The notes: generated from the sequence alone by a model not told the origin. Counted from the first letter of the stretch, positions 7,374 to 15,354 are shown. The stretch is DNA of 18,349 bases from Lachnospiraceae bacterium UBA7589 (GCA_002476495.1 DLKL01000050.1:6516-24864); one strand, 5' to 3'. A program made the numbers and translations.

Positions 7374-8327
7374 TTATATAGCCAACATTCCAATAAGGCA
7401 AAGTATAGCTGTCACAATTGAAAATATGGCGACAACTTTCGTCTCCGGCCACCCACAAAGCTCAAAATGATGGTGTATAGGTGCCATTTTAAACACTCTC
7501 TTGCCGGTCTTCTTAAAATATGTCACCTGTATAATTACAGATACAACCTCAAGAAAATATATAAACGCAACTATAAGTATTATAAGGGGCATTTTCAGCA
7601 CATATGCCGTTGAGGCAACAAATCCTCCCAGGGCAAGTGAACCTGTATCTCCCATAAATACTCTTGCAGGATATACATTATAAACAAGGAATCCCAGAAG
7701 GCTGCCCACTGTAGCACAGGTTATCGGTGCAACACCTGATTTAAGGCTTATCGCCACTATTGTAAAAAAGGTAGCAATAAGCACAGTAACTGATGAAGCA
7801 AGGCCGTCCAAACCATCAGTAAAATTAGCACCGTTCGCTGTCCCCAGCATAACAAAAAACATGAGAGGCCAGTAAACCCAGCCAAGATCCACAGTTTTAT
7901 CCATAAAGGGAATTGTAATTCCGGTGTCAAGATCAGTATGGGCATATATATAATATGCAAATATTCCCGTAACAAGAAACTGTCCAAGCATTTTCTGCCA
8001 GGCACGAAGCCCCATTGAACGCTTCATCACAACCTTGATATAGTCATCTAAAAATCCCACAAATCCAAAGCCTAATGTAGCAAACAGCACAGGTATTATC
8101 TGTGGGTAATCCTTTATATAAAACAATGAGGTTATTACAATACTAAACAGTATAATTAAGCCACCCATGGTTGGTGTTCCTGATTTTTTAAGGTGCGACT
8201 CCGGTCCATCCTCCCTGACAAACTGACCGAATTTGAGTTTTTTCAAAAACGGTATAATTACAGGACTAAGGACAACACTAATGCCAAAGGCAATAAGCAC
8301 GGGTAAAATTATATCATTTCTATTCAT
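7374..8327 (-). CDS. mraY: Phospho-N-acetylmuramoyl-pentapeptide transferase MraY
   Basis: Polytopic membrane enzyme that joins phospho-MurNAc-pentapeptide to undecaprenyl phosphate, making lipid I. Counting from the ATG (317 residues), the family marks are GTPTMGG (50-56), the aspartate pair in GFLDDYIK (D94, D95), NFTDGLDGLA (168-177), FMGDTGSLALGG (224-235) and the histidine cluster APIHHHFE (282-289). About ten membrane segments are evident. The long ORF begins with an adjacent GTG (8330); an AGGAGA site places the ATG at the better spacing of eight bases. It sits between the second PBP gene and murD, the usual dcw order. Confidence 0.97.
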   Translation of the reverse strand: MNRNDIILPVLIAFGISVVLSPVIIPFLKKLKFGQFVREDGPESHLKKSGTPTMGGLIILFSIVITSLFYIKDYPQIIPVLFATLGFGFVGFLDDYIKVVMKRSMGLRAWQKMLGQFLVTGIFAYYIYAHTDLDTGITIPFMDKTVDLGWVYWPLMFFVMLGTANGANFTDGLDGLASSVTVLIATFFTIVAISLKSGVAPITCATVGSLLGFLVYNVYPARVFMGDTGSLALGGFVASTAYVLKMPLIILIVAFIYFLEVVSVIIQVTYFKKTGKRVFKMAPIHHHFELCGWPETKVVAIFSIVTAILCLIGMLAI

Positions 8328-8358
8328 CACTTTATCTCCTTTGAATTCTTAGGTATTT

Positions 8359-10098
8359 TTATTCTTTATCAACTCCCAGATACGGAAGTATATTTTCAAA
8401 TATTTCTCCTGCAACCGGTGCAGCTATTGTTCCACCATAATACACCCCCTGGGGCTCATCAATCAATACCAAAGTTAAAACCGATGGATTTTCAACCGGA
8501 GCAAAGCCAATGAATGATGCCACATATTTCCCGGTTCTTCTTGGAAATTTTTCGCTTGTGGCCGTTTTACCCCCTATGGAGAATCCCTCCACAAAGGCCT
8601 TGTTTCCTCCCCCTTCACTGACAACGTCACCCAGTAAATTTGTCATGGTTTTTGAGGTTTCACTGCTTATAACTCCTGTCTGTATTTTATATTCCAGTTT
8701 ACCGGTTATATTATTATTACCATCTGTAACATACATTCCGAAATGAGGTGTTATAAGATTGCCTCCATTAATTACTGCTGACACTGCCCTCATGAGCTGA
8801 ACCGGTGTAATCTGAAAAGACTGTCCAAAGGACATGGTAGCCAGCTCCACAGGACCTACGTTTTCCAATTTATGAAATATAGAATTTGCTTCTCCCGGTA
8901 AATCTATACCTGTTTTTTCAAAAAGACCAAGCTTTTCCATTCTGTTATAAAAGGCAGTGGCTCCTACCCTTGCTCCTACCTCCATAAAAACAGGATTACA
9001 GGAATTAAGAAGACCATCCTTAAAGGTTTCACTTCCATGCCCCGCAACCTTATGACACCTGATTTTTCGGTCCTCCACAATCTTATACCCGGGGCAATAG
9101 AAGTTGTCTGTAACAGTTACCGCCTTTTCTTCAAGAGCCGAGGTGCCGGTTACAATTTTGAATGCAGAACCCGGCTCATATGTATCATTTATACAAAAAT
9201 TTCTCCACATGGCATTAAGCATATCCTGTGTTACCTCATTGTCCTCTGAATCATAATTCAGTGTAAAAGGAGAATTCAGATTATATTCAGGATAATCTGT
9301 CATGCCATATATTTCCCCATTCTGAGGATTCATGACTACTATACATACTCTCTTTGCCCGGCATTTTTCCATTGTTTCCTCTGCCAGCCCTTCTATATAT
9401 TGTTGTATATTAACATCAAGAGTAACAACCAGATTACTTCCTGCCACAGGTTCAGTCCTGCCTTCAGCCTTATTGTCAATCTCTATTCCCTTGGCATCCG
9501 TCAGGGTATTGATACTTCCATCCACACCCATGAGTATATCGTCATATTTTACCTCCAGCCCTACAATGCCCTGATTATCAGAGCCGGTAAAGCCAATCAC
9601 TTTTGAGGCAAGCGTATCATAAGGATAATACCTTTTATAATCCTCATCCACCATCACTCCCTCAAGCTCCATACCTCTTATTTCATCTGCTACAGTCTTC
9701 TCAACATTGCTCTTTATTTTCTCCCTTGAGGAATTTTTTTCTACCTTTTTTCTTACCACACCGGGATCCAGCTCAAGCTTATCAGACAAAACCTGTATAA
9801 CCTTTTCCGGATTACTTATCTGACTATGAATAACAGATATTGAGCACACCGGTTTATTCCCTGCAATAGTAACACCATTTCTGTCATATATCAGCCCTCT
9901 GGGAGCTTTGATACTTCTCTCTCTTTCCTGAAGGCGTGTTGCCATTTCATTATATTTTTCTTCCGCAACCAGCATAATGTATGACAGCCTGACAAGCATA
10001 ACCCCTGTCATAATAAGGCAAATAGCAAAAAACAGTTTCAGCCTTTTAATGCTATGTACAGTAAAATATTGATTCTTTATATTAACTCTATTCTTCAA
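8359..10098 (-). CDS. Class B penicillin-binding protein, SpoVD/FtsI-like, with KTA in place of KTG
   Basis: Membrane-anchored D,D-transpeptidase that crosslinks peptidoglycan. The 579-residue chain has one membrane segment (about 21-43), a PBP dimerisation/pedestal domain (about 60-215) and a C-terminal transpeptidase domain (about 250-570). The catalytic serine is S311 in SAFK (311-314), the second motif is SCN (366-368), and the third, normally KTG, reads KTA (511-513, GGKTATSEK). No PASTA domain follows, unlike B. subtilis SpoVD. The start is a TTG directly preceded by an in-frame TAA, with only a weak GGTCAT-like ribosome site, so translation may be poor. It follows another class B PBP after 51 bases; the tandem recalls pbpB-spoVD of B. 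subtilis, where the second gene is sporulation-specific. Whether this one is a division or a sporulation enzyme cannot be decided here. Confidence 0.9.
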   Translation of the reverse strand: MKNRVNIKNQYFTVHSIKRLKLFFAICLIMTGVMLVRLSYIMLVAEEKYNEMATRLQERERSIKAPRGLIYDRNGVTIAGNKPVCSISVIHSQISNPEKVIQVLSDKLELDPGVVRKKVEKNSSREKIKSNVEKTVADEIRGMELEGVMVDEDYKRYYPYDTLASKVIGFTGSDNQGIVGLEVKYDDILMGVDGSINTLTDAKGIEIDNKAEGRTEPVAGSNLVVTLDVNIQQYIEGLAEETMEKCRAKRVCIVVMNPQNGEIYGMTDYPEYNLNSPFTLNYDSEDNEVTQDMLNAMWRNFCINDTYEPGSAFKIVTGTSALEEKAVTVTDNFYCPGYKIVEDRKIRCHKVAGHGSETFKDGLLNSCNPVFMEVGARVGATAFYNRMEKLGLFEKTGIDLPGEANSIFHKLENVGPVELATMSFGQSFQITPVQLMRAVSAVINGGNLITPHFGMYVTDGNNNITGKLEYKIQTGVISSETSKTMTNLLGDVVSEGGGNKAFVEGFSIGGKTATSEKFPRRTGKYVASFIGFAPVENPSVLTLVLIDEPQGVYYGGTIAAPVAGEIFENILPYLGVDKE

Positions 10099-10149
10099 TT
10101 ATGACCACACTAACCACTCTTACTCTAATTTATGATTAGCTGTCTTATT

Positions 10150-12237
10150 TTATTCTGTTCCCGTATTATCCGGGTCTGTTTCCTGTCCGCCGTTATCGTT
10201 ATTCTCTGTAGTATCTGTTTCTGCATTATCCCGGCTGTTATCGTCTGAATCATTATCAAGACCGCCCGCAACATCATTCTCCGGCACATCACCGTCATAT
10301 ATAGGGGTTTCCGGATAATCCGCTATTTCTGATTCATCCATGTCAAATTCTTCATTTTCCTTGTATATGTTCATGTACGGAAAAATTTGTTCTGCAATCC
10401 CGACAAAAATCTGTTTTGCATATGGGCATGAATTCTGATATTCAATATTAGGTTCATCAACTATAACATATATTACCACCTGTGGATCGTCTACAGGAGC
10501 AAAGCCGATGAAGGAAATAAGATATTTTCCGTTATTTCTCGGAACCTTTTCCGCTGTACCTGTTTTACCGCCAATAACATAACCGTCTATTGCTGCCGCT
10601 CTACCACCACCATACAATACAACATTGTGAAGCTCATCCCGCATTATCTCTGATACTTCCTCAGATATAGTTTTTCTGACAAGGACATTTTTCCTTTCTT
10701 CTATTATGTTTCCGTTGTCATCCACTACCTTCTGAACAATGCTTGGCTCATAATAATAACCCCCATTTATAACAGAACAAAATGCTGTTCCAAGCTGTAT
10801 CATAGATACGGTTACACCCTGTCCAAAAGATGAAGTTGCAAGCTCTACTTCGTTTAAAGTATCCTCGTGATATACGGCACTGCTGCAGGATTCATCGTCC
10901 GGTTCTCCGGGAATGTCTATGTTGGTAGCCTGTCCAAAGCCAAACAAATCCTGATATTTTGCAAAATCAGTCCTTCCCTCTGTCTGGGCTATCTGCATCA
11001 TTGCATCATTACATGAATTTTCCAGTGTCTGGGAAAGAGTCTGTTCTCCATGTCCTCCCCACCACCAGGATATACAATTTATTCTATATTTATCTCTTGT
11101 TTCTCCACCATCACATACAAACATGTCATTTTCCGTAACATGTCCTTCCTCCAAAGCTCCTGCTATAGTAAAGGTTTTAAAAGTAGAACCCGGCTCATAG
11201 AAGTCACTTATGGCAAAATTTCTCCACACCTTATTCAGTGCATTTACCTTCTGGTCATCAGTTGCATTTTCCTCAAAATCCTCAAAGCTCGTATATCCAC
11301 CCTCATATACTATCTGACCATTGTTTTCATCAGCAGACTGGCTCAAGGTTTCATACTGATATCTTACAGCTTCAAGGTCATAGGCATCATTGGGGTCAAA
11401 TTGATGGGAATTATACAATGCCAATATATTGCTTGTATCAGGATCCATAACCAATACAGAAACATTCTTTGCACCTATATTAGTCATATAGTCGTCACAA
11501 ACATCCTGTACTGCTGTCTGAATAGTAGTATCTATACTGGTAACTAGATTATAACCATTAATTGCAGGTTCAATCTCCTTTGTAACCGAGTAATCATCGT
11601 TCAGATATGAATAGGAACGACCATTATATCCATTCAGATAATTATTGTATTCCCCTTCTACTCCATACATACCAACATTTCCGCTGACCGTAAATCCAAG
11701 AAGGTGGCAGCCTAATTTTCCGTTAGGATATACTCTTTTATACTGTTCCTCAAAATATACTCCTCTTACATTCTTTCCACTGTCCGAATCAAGGTAGTCA
11801 TTGAATTCTTTGTATTTATCATATTCAATGTTTTTTCTTGCGATAAGATAATAGGAATTTTCATCGGAAAGGAAATCAGCTATATCTGCATCCGTAAAAC
11901 CAAAGCATTGCTGCAATGCATTAACTGTTGCTTCCTTATATTCATCTTTTTCCAATATGTTTTTTGGTTCAAGTATAAGATTATATACCAGCTTTGAGGT
12001 TGCCAGAATACTTCCGTTTGAATCCAGAATATCCCCCCGCTTATACGGAATGGTTGTACTCTTGTAGGATTGCTGGTTCAACACCTGTTGCTCGTACTCT
12101 TTACCTTTTTTTGCATTAATTCTTCCAATCTGAACAATCAGGACTCCAAAGCATATAATAAAAAGTGCAAAAATAAGCAATACCCTTTTTTTCATCCTGC
12201 TTAAGAATTTTCTGTTCTTTTTTCCATTTTTACTCAA
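10150..12237 (-). CDS. ftsI: Class B penicillin-binding protein (FtsI/PBP2B type) with acidic C-terminal tail
   Basis: Septal transpeptidase and expected partner of FtsW. The 695-residue protein has a basic cytoplasmic tail, one membrane segment (about 18-36), a dimerisation domain (about 60-220) and a transpeptidase domain with all three classic motifs: S351-T-F-K354, SCN (408-410) and KTG (558-560, KTGTAEK). The catalytic domain ends near residue 622; the remaining 70 or so residues carry about 26 Asp/Glu with one Lys and one Arg, and should be a disordered, strongly negative extracytoplasmic tail. No PASTA domains. The TTG start is supported by GAGGTG seven bases upstream. It follows ftsL by 46 bases, the normal position of the division PBP, so I favour this one over its downstream neighbour as the essential FtsI/Pbp2B. 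The gene name is by position and motif, not proven. Confidence 0.92.
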   Translation of the reverse strand: MSKNGKKNRKFLSRMKKRVLLIFALFIICFGVLIVQIGRINAKKGKEYEQQVLNQQSYKSTTIPYKRGDILDSNGSILATSKLVYNLILEPKNILEKDEYKEATVNALQQCFGFTDADIADFLSDENSYYLIARKNIEYDKYKEFNDYLDSDSGKNVRGVYFEEQYKRVYPNGKLGCHLLGFTVSGNVGMYGVEGEYNNYLNGYNGRSYSYLNDDYSVTKEIEPAINGYNLVTSIDTTIQTAVQDVCDDYMTNIGAKNVSVLVMDPDTSNILALYNSHQFDPNDAYDLEAVRYQYETLSQSADENNGQIVYEGGYTSFEDFEENATDDQKVNALNKVWRNFAISDFYEPGSTFKTFTIAGALEEGHVTENDMFVCDGGETRDKYRINCISWWWGGHGEQTLSQTLENSCNDAMMQIAQTEGRTDFAKYQDLFGFGQATNIDIPGEPDDESCSSAVYHEDTLNEVELATSSFGQGVTVSMIQLGTAFCSVINGGYYYEPSIVQKVVDDNGNIIEERKNVLVRKTISEEVSEIMRDELHNVVLYGGGRAAAIDGYVIGGKTGTAEKVPRNNGKYLISFIGFAPVDDPQVVIYVIVDEPNIEYQNSCPYAKQIFVGIAEQIFPYMNIYKENEEFDMDESEIADYPETPIYDGDVPENDVAGGLDNDSDDNSRDNAETDTTENNDNGGQETDPDNTGTE

Positions 12238-12276
12238 CCGGTTTCACCTCTCAAGTGTGTATATAACAACAAATGT

Positions 12277-12298
12277 CCTGAGACTAGTTAGCCTCAGG
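12277..12298 (-). other. Stem-loop over the ftsL stop codon
   Basis: CCTGAGGCTA and TAGTCTCAGG on the minus strand form a near-perfect inverted repeat (one G-T pair) with the ftsL TAG stop in its right half. No T-run follows, so it is not a usual intrinsic terminator. It could be an RNA processing or stabilising element between ftsL and the PBP gene, or chance. Confidence 0.35.
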
Positions 12299-12775
12299 AA
12301 CATCCTTGTATTGTTTTACATAATCCTCGTTTGCGCTCTCATAATATACAATCTGACCCTTCTTTGCATATACCATTCCCAACTCATTTATTGCCGCATC
12401 GCTTATCTGTTCCATAGTGTACATTCCCTCCAGGGACACTGCATAAGCATTGTTATCCTTTTTAATAACATCAAGCTGCGACTCAAGCTCACTTATATTA
12501 TTCTTCTGATCATTTATTTTTGTCTCCATATAAAGCATTGTTGCACAGGCTACTATCATAATAGCTACAGATGTCATAACAAACAATGTATATTTCAGAT
12601 TAAATGCAAGAGACTTGTCCACCCTTTTATCAAGGCTTCTTCTCTGCTGTTTCCTTACACCAGGCCTTATATCAGGTCTTTCTTCAGGTCTTGGCTGTCT
12701 CACCGGCTGATAGTCCAGCTTTCTTACTGCGCTCCCATCAAAGTATACCATATTTCTCATTGGTCTTTCATCCAT
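12284..12775 (-). CDS. ftsL: FtsL-like septum formation protein
   Basis: Small bitopic divisome protein expected to activate FtsW-PBP. From the chosen ATG it has 163 residues: a cytoplasmic arm of about 57 rich in Arg and Pro (two Arg/Pro runs near 24-46), one membrane segment (about 60-83), then a short coiled coil (about 84-112, INDQKNNISELESQLDVIKK) and a C-terminal part without further membrane segments. Sequence similarity in this family is weak; the call rests on topology, coiled coil and position between rsmH and the PBP gene. The longest ORF starts at 12793, but GAGGGAG lies within its first codons, nine bases before the ATG at 12775, and no ribosome site precedes the upstream ATG. 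The long cytoplasmic arm is larger than in short FtsL proteins such as that of E. coli. Confidence 0.8.
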   Translation of the reverse strand: MDERPMRNMVYFDGSAVRKLDYQPVRQPRPEERPDIRPGVRKQQRRSLDKRVDKSLAFNLKYTLFVMTSVAIMIVACATMLYMETKINDQKNNISELESQLDVIKKDNNAYAVSLEGMYTMEQISDAAINELGMVYAKKGQIVYYESANEDYVKQYKDVPEAN

Positions 12776-12805
12776 ATCGTCCAACTCCCTCATTATAATC
12801 TATTA

Positions 12806-13741
12806 TCAATATTTTTCAAATACCCTTAGCTTTGAGCTTTTTGCTCTTTTATTGTTTTCCAATTCTTCCTCTCCCGGAGTAATAGGCTTTCTGGTTATAA
12901 CTTTACCTGTAGCCTTCTTTCCACATACACATACCGGAAATTCCGGTGGGCATGTACATGGATTCATATTTCTCCTGAAGATATTTTTCACGATTCTATC
13001 CTCCAGAGAGTGAAAAGTGATAACGCTAAGTCTTCCTCCCGGATTCAATAATTCAATCATTTTATCAAGAGAACTATCCAGAACCTCAAGCTCTTTGTTA
13101 AGCTCTATCCTTATAGCCTGAAATGTCTTTTTTGAAGGATGCCCCTGACCCTGCCTTACTTTTGCAGGAATTGCAGCCCTGATTATCTCGTTAAGCTGTC
13201 CTGTTGTTTCAATAGGCTTCAGCTGTCTTGCCTTTACAATATGCTTGGCTATATTCTTGGCAAAGCCATCCTCACCGTATTCCTTTATCACCCTGAACAG
13301 TTCTTGTTCGGAGTAATTGTTTACTATGTCTCCGGCTGTCAGTAAATTGCTCTGATCCATCCTCATATCAAGAGGAGTATCCTCCCTGTATGTGAATCCC
13401 CTCTCTGCATTATCCAACTGATATGATGAAACTCCAAGGTCGAGAAGAATGCCATCGACACCGTCAATGGACAAGCCTCTCAACACGGAGTCTATATCCT
13501 TATAATTACTATGTACAATAGTTACTTTATCTTCATAGTCCTTCAATCTTTCAGTGGCTGCCCGTATGGCATCCATATCCTGATCTATGCCTATAAGTCT
13601 TCCCTTATTTCCAAGCTTTTTGCATATTTCAAGGGAATGTCCGCCACCACCCAGTGTTCCGTCTACATATATTCCGTCCGGTTTTATATTCAGACTTTCT
13701 ATTGTTTCCTCCTTAAGAACTGAAATATGCTTAAACTCCAT
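12806..13741 (-). CDS. rsmH: 16S rRNA (cytosine-1402-N4)-methyltransferase RsmH (MraW)
   Basis: SAM-dependent enzyme that N4-methylates C1402 in the decoding centre of 16S rRNA. The 311-residue protein matches the usual family length. It shows the SAM loop VDGTLGGGGHS (26-36), LLDLGVSS (99-106), DMRMD (125-129), the HPSKKTFQAIRIELN block (201-215) and ITFHSLEDR (241-249). Four cysteines (262, 264, 271, 273) form a CxC-x6-CxC cluster that could bind metal. The longest ORF begins at 13762 and overlaps mraZ; AGGAG at 13749-13753 overlaps the mraZ stop and sits seven bases before the ATG at 13741, so I use that start. Second gene of the dcw unit, 30 bases before ftsL. Confidence 0.97.
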   Translation of the reverse strand: MEFKHISVLKEETIESLNIKPDGIYVDGTLGGGGHSLEICKKLGNKGRLIGIDQDMDAIRAATERLKDYEDKVTIVHSNYKDIDSVLRGLSIDGVDGILLDLGVSSYQLDNAERGFTYREDTPLDMRMDQSNLLTAGDIVNNYSEQELFRVIKEYGEDGFAKNIAKHIVKARQLKPIETTGQLNEIIRAAIPAKVRQGQGHPSKKTFQAIRIELNKELEVLDSSLDKMIELLNPGGRLSVITFHSLEDRIVKNIFRRNMNPCTCPPEFPVCVCGKKATGKVITRKPITPGEEELENNKRAKSSKLRVFEKY

Positions 13742-13751
13742 GCCCATGCTC

Positions 13752-14195
13752 CTATATTCCATACTTTGCGCTCATATCAAGGGATATATCATTAATATCT
13801 ATCTCATCTTCGCTGTTGCACTTATCCCATGTATTTTTATCCCAAATCTCTGCTATGGAGCCGTTTCCCACCATAACCACCTCTTTGTCAATTCCCGCCC
13901 ACTCTCTTAAGCTTTGGGGAATTACAATTCTGAACTGTCCGTCAACCTCACAGTCATTAGCTGAGCCCTGGAAGAAACGTTTAAACTGACGTGCCTTAAT
14001 ATCCGAAACAGGAAGGGCATTAAGCTTTTCGGAAAACCTGTCCCACTCTTCTCCCGGATAAGCGTATATATTATTGTCCATACCCTTGCATAAAACAAAA
14101 TTAGCGCCAAGACCGTCTCTTAATCTTGCCGGAATAATCAATCTGCCCTTTGAGTCCAGATTATGATTCGATTGTCCTTTCATGCCCTTTGTCAT
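13752..14195 (-). CDS. mraZ: Transcriptional regulator MraZ
   Basis: DNA-binding protein of the AbrB/SpoVT swapped-hairpin type that forms rings and controls its own dcw operon. From the chosen ATG it has 147 residues, near the family norm of about 143. The first DNA-binding half carries HNLDSKGRLIIPARLR (11-26, DxxGR with D14, G17, R18); the second has CEVDGQFRIVIPQSLR (82-97), where the usual glycine of DxxGR is F88. The longest ORF runs to a GTG at 14261, but that start has no near ribosome site and its extra codons cover a likely MraZ-binding box. The ATG at 14195 has AAAGGA ten bases ahead. A second ATG four codons later is possible. It is the first gene of the division cluster and starts about 100 bases downstream of a predicted promoter. 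Confidence 0.93.
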   Translation of the reverse strand: MTKGMKGQSNHNLDSKGRLIIPARLRDGLGANFVLCKGMDNNIYAYPGEEWDRFSEKLNALPVSDIKARQFKRFFQGSANDCEVDGQFRIVIPQSLREWAGIDKEVVMVGNGSIAEIWDKNTWDKCNSEDEIDINDISLDMSAKYGI

Positions 14196-14257
14196 AGACT
14201 GCTTATCCTTTCTGCTTACGGAACGTCTTCCAAAGCATTTGTAATGGAACTTCACAT

Positions 14258-14295
14258 CCACTTTACTGGTACATTTACTCCACTTTGCACCACTT
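14258..14295 (-). promoter_or_regulatory. Candidate MraZ operator: three AAGTGG repeats
   Basis: Minus-strand AAGTGG occurs at 14290-14295, 14280-14285 and 14258-14263, that is, spaced 10 and 22 bases apart and so close to one and two helical turns. MraZ proteins are known to bind short GTGG-core direct repeats in front of mraZ. The first box starts six bases after the predicted -10, where binding would block initiation. Supported by position and repeat spacing, not by binding data. Confidence 0.6.
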
Positions 14296-14301
14296 GGGTT
14301 T

Positions 14302-14330
14302 ATTTTATATCAAAAAAAAAAGAAATGCAA
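14302..14330 (-). promoter_or_regulatory. Promoter of the mraZ division cluster
   Basis: TTGCAT (14325-14330) and TAAAAT (14302-14307) lie 17 bases apart on the minus strand. The -35 element is part of the 3' arm of the lgt terminator and the terminator's T-tract forms the spacer. It is followed at once by the candidate MraZ boxes. It probably drives mraZ through ftsQ, since no further terminator is seen before ftsZ's 3' end. Confidence 0.55.
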
Positions 14331-14351
14331 TAGCTAAATTGCATTTCTTTT
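14312..14351 (-). terminator. Intrinsic terminator after lgt
   Basis: A perfect 12-bp A/T-rich stem (14339-14350 with 14319-14330; core AGAAATGCAA / TTGCATTTCT) with an eight-base loop merges into a run of T's down to 14312. It closes the ychF-lgt unit about 62 bases past the lgt stop and separates it from the division cluster. The 61 bases between the stop and the stem hold no other clear feature. Confidence 0.8.
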
Positions 14352-14412
14352 CTCATTTTCAAGGTAATAATGTACAAAACACTTGTTCCTTTTTTGTGTA
14401 TTATTAACATAT

Positions 14413-15339
14413 TTACTTTTTATTAACATCCACTACACTTTTTGCATAATCCATTCTCTTTTTAACAATAAGAGCTGCCGCAACCAGAACACAGGCGCCG
14501 GCAATAAGCTGGGAAATCCTAAGATGTATGCCCGGTATATAAAGTGAATCTGTACGAAGCCCCTCTATCCACACTCTTCCAAGTCCATACCCCCACAGAT
14601 AAAGAAGGGCCAGTTCTCCATCAAACTTTTTGTGTTTTCGGTATATCATAAGAAGAATAAACAATCCTATATTCCATAAAGATTCATATAAAAATGTAGG
14701 ATGAACGCTTATCCAGGTCATAGAGTCATAAACAACTGTATTCTGTGCAATTTTTTCTGTTATAACTCCCGCATTAACAAGACTTCCTATACTGCCGTTA
14801 TTTATATAATAATCTGCAGGTATACACATGGCAAACAGGGAATCTGTATATTCTCCGTAGGCTTCACGATTAAAGAAATTTCCCCATCGTCCTATGGCCT
14901 GGGCTATTACAAGTCCAAGGCAAACCGTATCTGCCATAAGAAAGAAGTTTACTTTTTTCTTTTTTGCAAAAATAATTCCCACGATTATTCCCGCAATCAC
15001 ACCACCATATATGGCAAGTCCACCATTTCTTATATTAATAATATCAACAAAGGTCTTCCAGAAACCCTTTCCCGGCTGAAAATACTCATCAAGGCTAAAA
15101 AGCACATAGTAAAGTCTTGCTCCTATGATAGATGGTATTGCCAGCCATAGCAGGAAATCAAGGTAAAGCTCCTCATCCTGTCCGGTTCTCTTTGCTTCCT
15201 TTACGCATATAAGATATGCCAGAACAAAGCCCAGGGTTATTATAATTCCATAAAATTTTATCTCCACTCCAAAAATTGTTATCCCATCCTTAAGATTATG
15301 CAGTACAATTCCCAGATGAGGAAATCTTATATCATACAT
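14413..15339 (-). CDS. lgt: Phosphatidylglycerol--prolipoprotein diacylglyceryl transferase Lgt
   Basis: Polytopic membrane enzyme that transfers diacylglycerol from phosphatidylglycerol to the lipobox cysteine of prolipoproteins. In the 310-codon long ORF the Lgt signature GRWGNFFNREAYG is at 152-164 (R153 matching E. coli R143), HPTFLYESLWN at 215-225 and GLGRVWIEGLRTDSL at 254-268 (R257 likely matching E. coli R239). Where E. coli has the HGG motif this protein has YGG (113-115). About seven membrane segments are seen. The long ORF starts at 15345; AGAGAGG is nine bases from the third codon's ATG, so I start at 15339 (308 residues). It lies 15 bases behind ychF and ends its transcription unit at a terminator. 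Confidence 0.96.
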   Translation of the reverse strand: MYDIRFPHLGIVLHNLKDGITIFGVEIKFYGIIITLGFVLAYLICVKEAKRTGQDEELYLDFLLWLAIPSIIGARLYYVLFSLDEYFQPGKGFWKTFVDIINIRNGGLAIYGGVIAGIIVGIIFAKKKKVNFFLMADTVCLGLVIAQAIGRWGNFFNREAYGEYTDSLFAMCIPADYYINNGSIGSLVNAGVITEKIAQNTVVYDSMTWISVHPTFLYESLWNIGLFILLMIYRKHKKFDGELALLYLWGYGLGRVWIEGLRTDSLYIPGIHLRISQLIAGACVLVAAALIVKKRMDYAKSVVDVNKK

Positions 15340-15354
15340 AAGCATTAACCTCTC

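Noticed and set aside
12257..12829. Plus-strand open frame of 190 codons opposite ftsL and the end of rsmH
   Set aside because: It is a shadow of the minus-strand genes: composition is odd (Tyr, His, Ile, Leu rich), there is no domain and no ribosome site, and the opposite strand encodes recognisable proteins.
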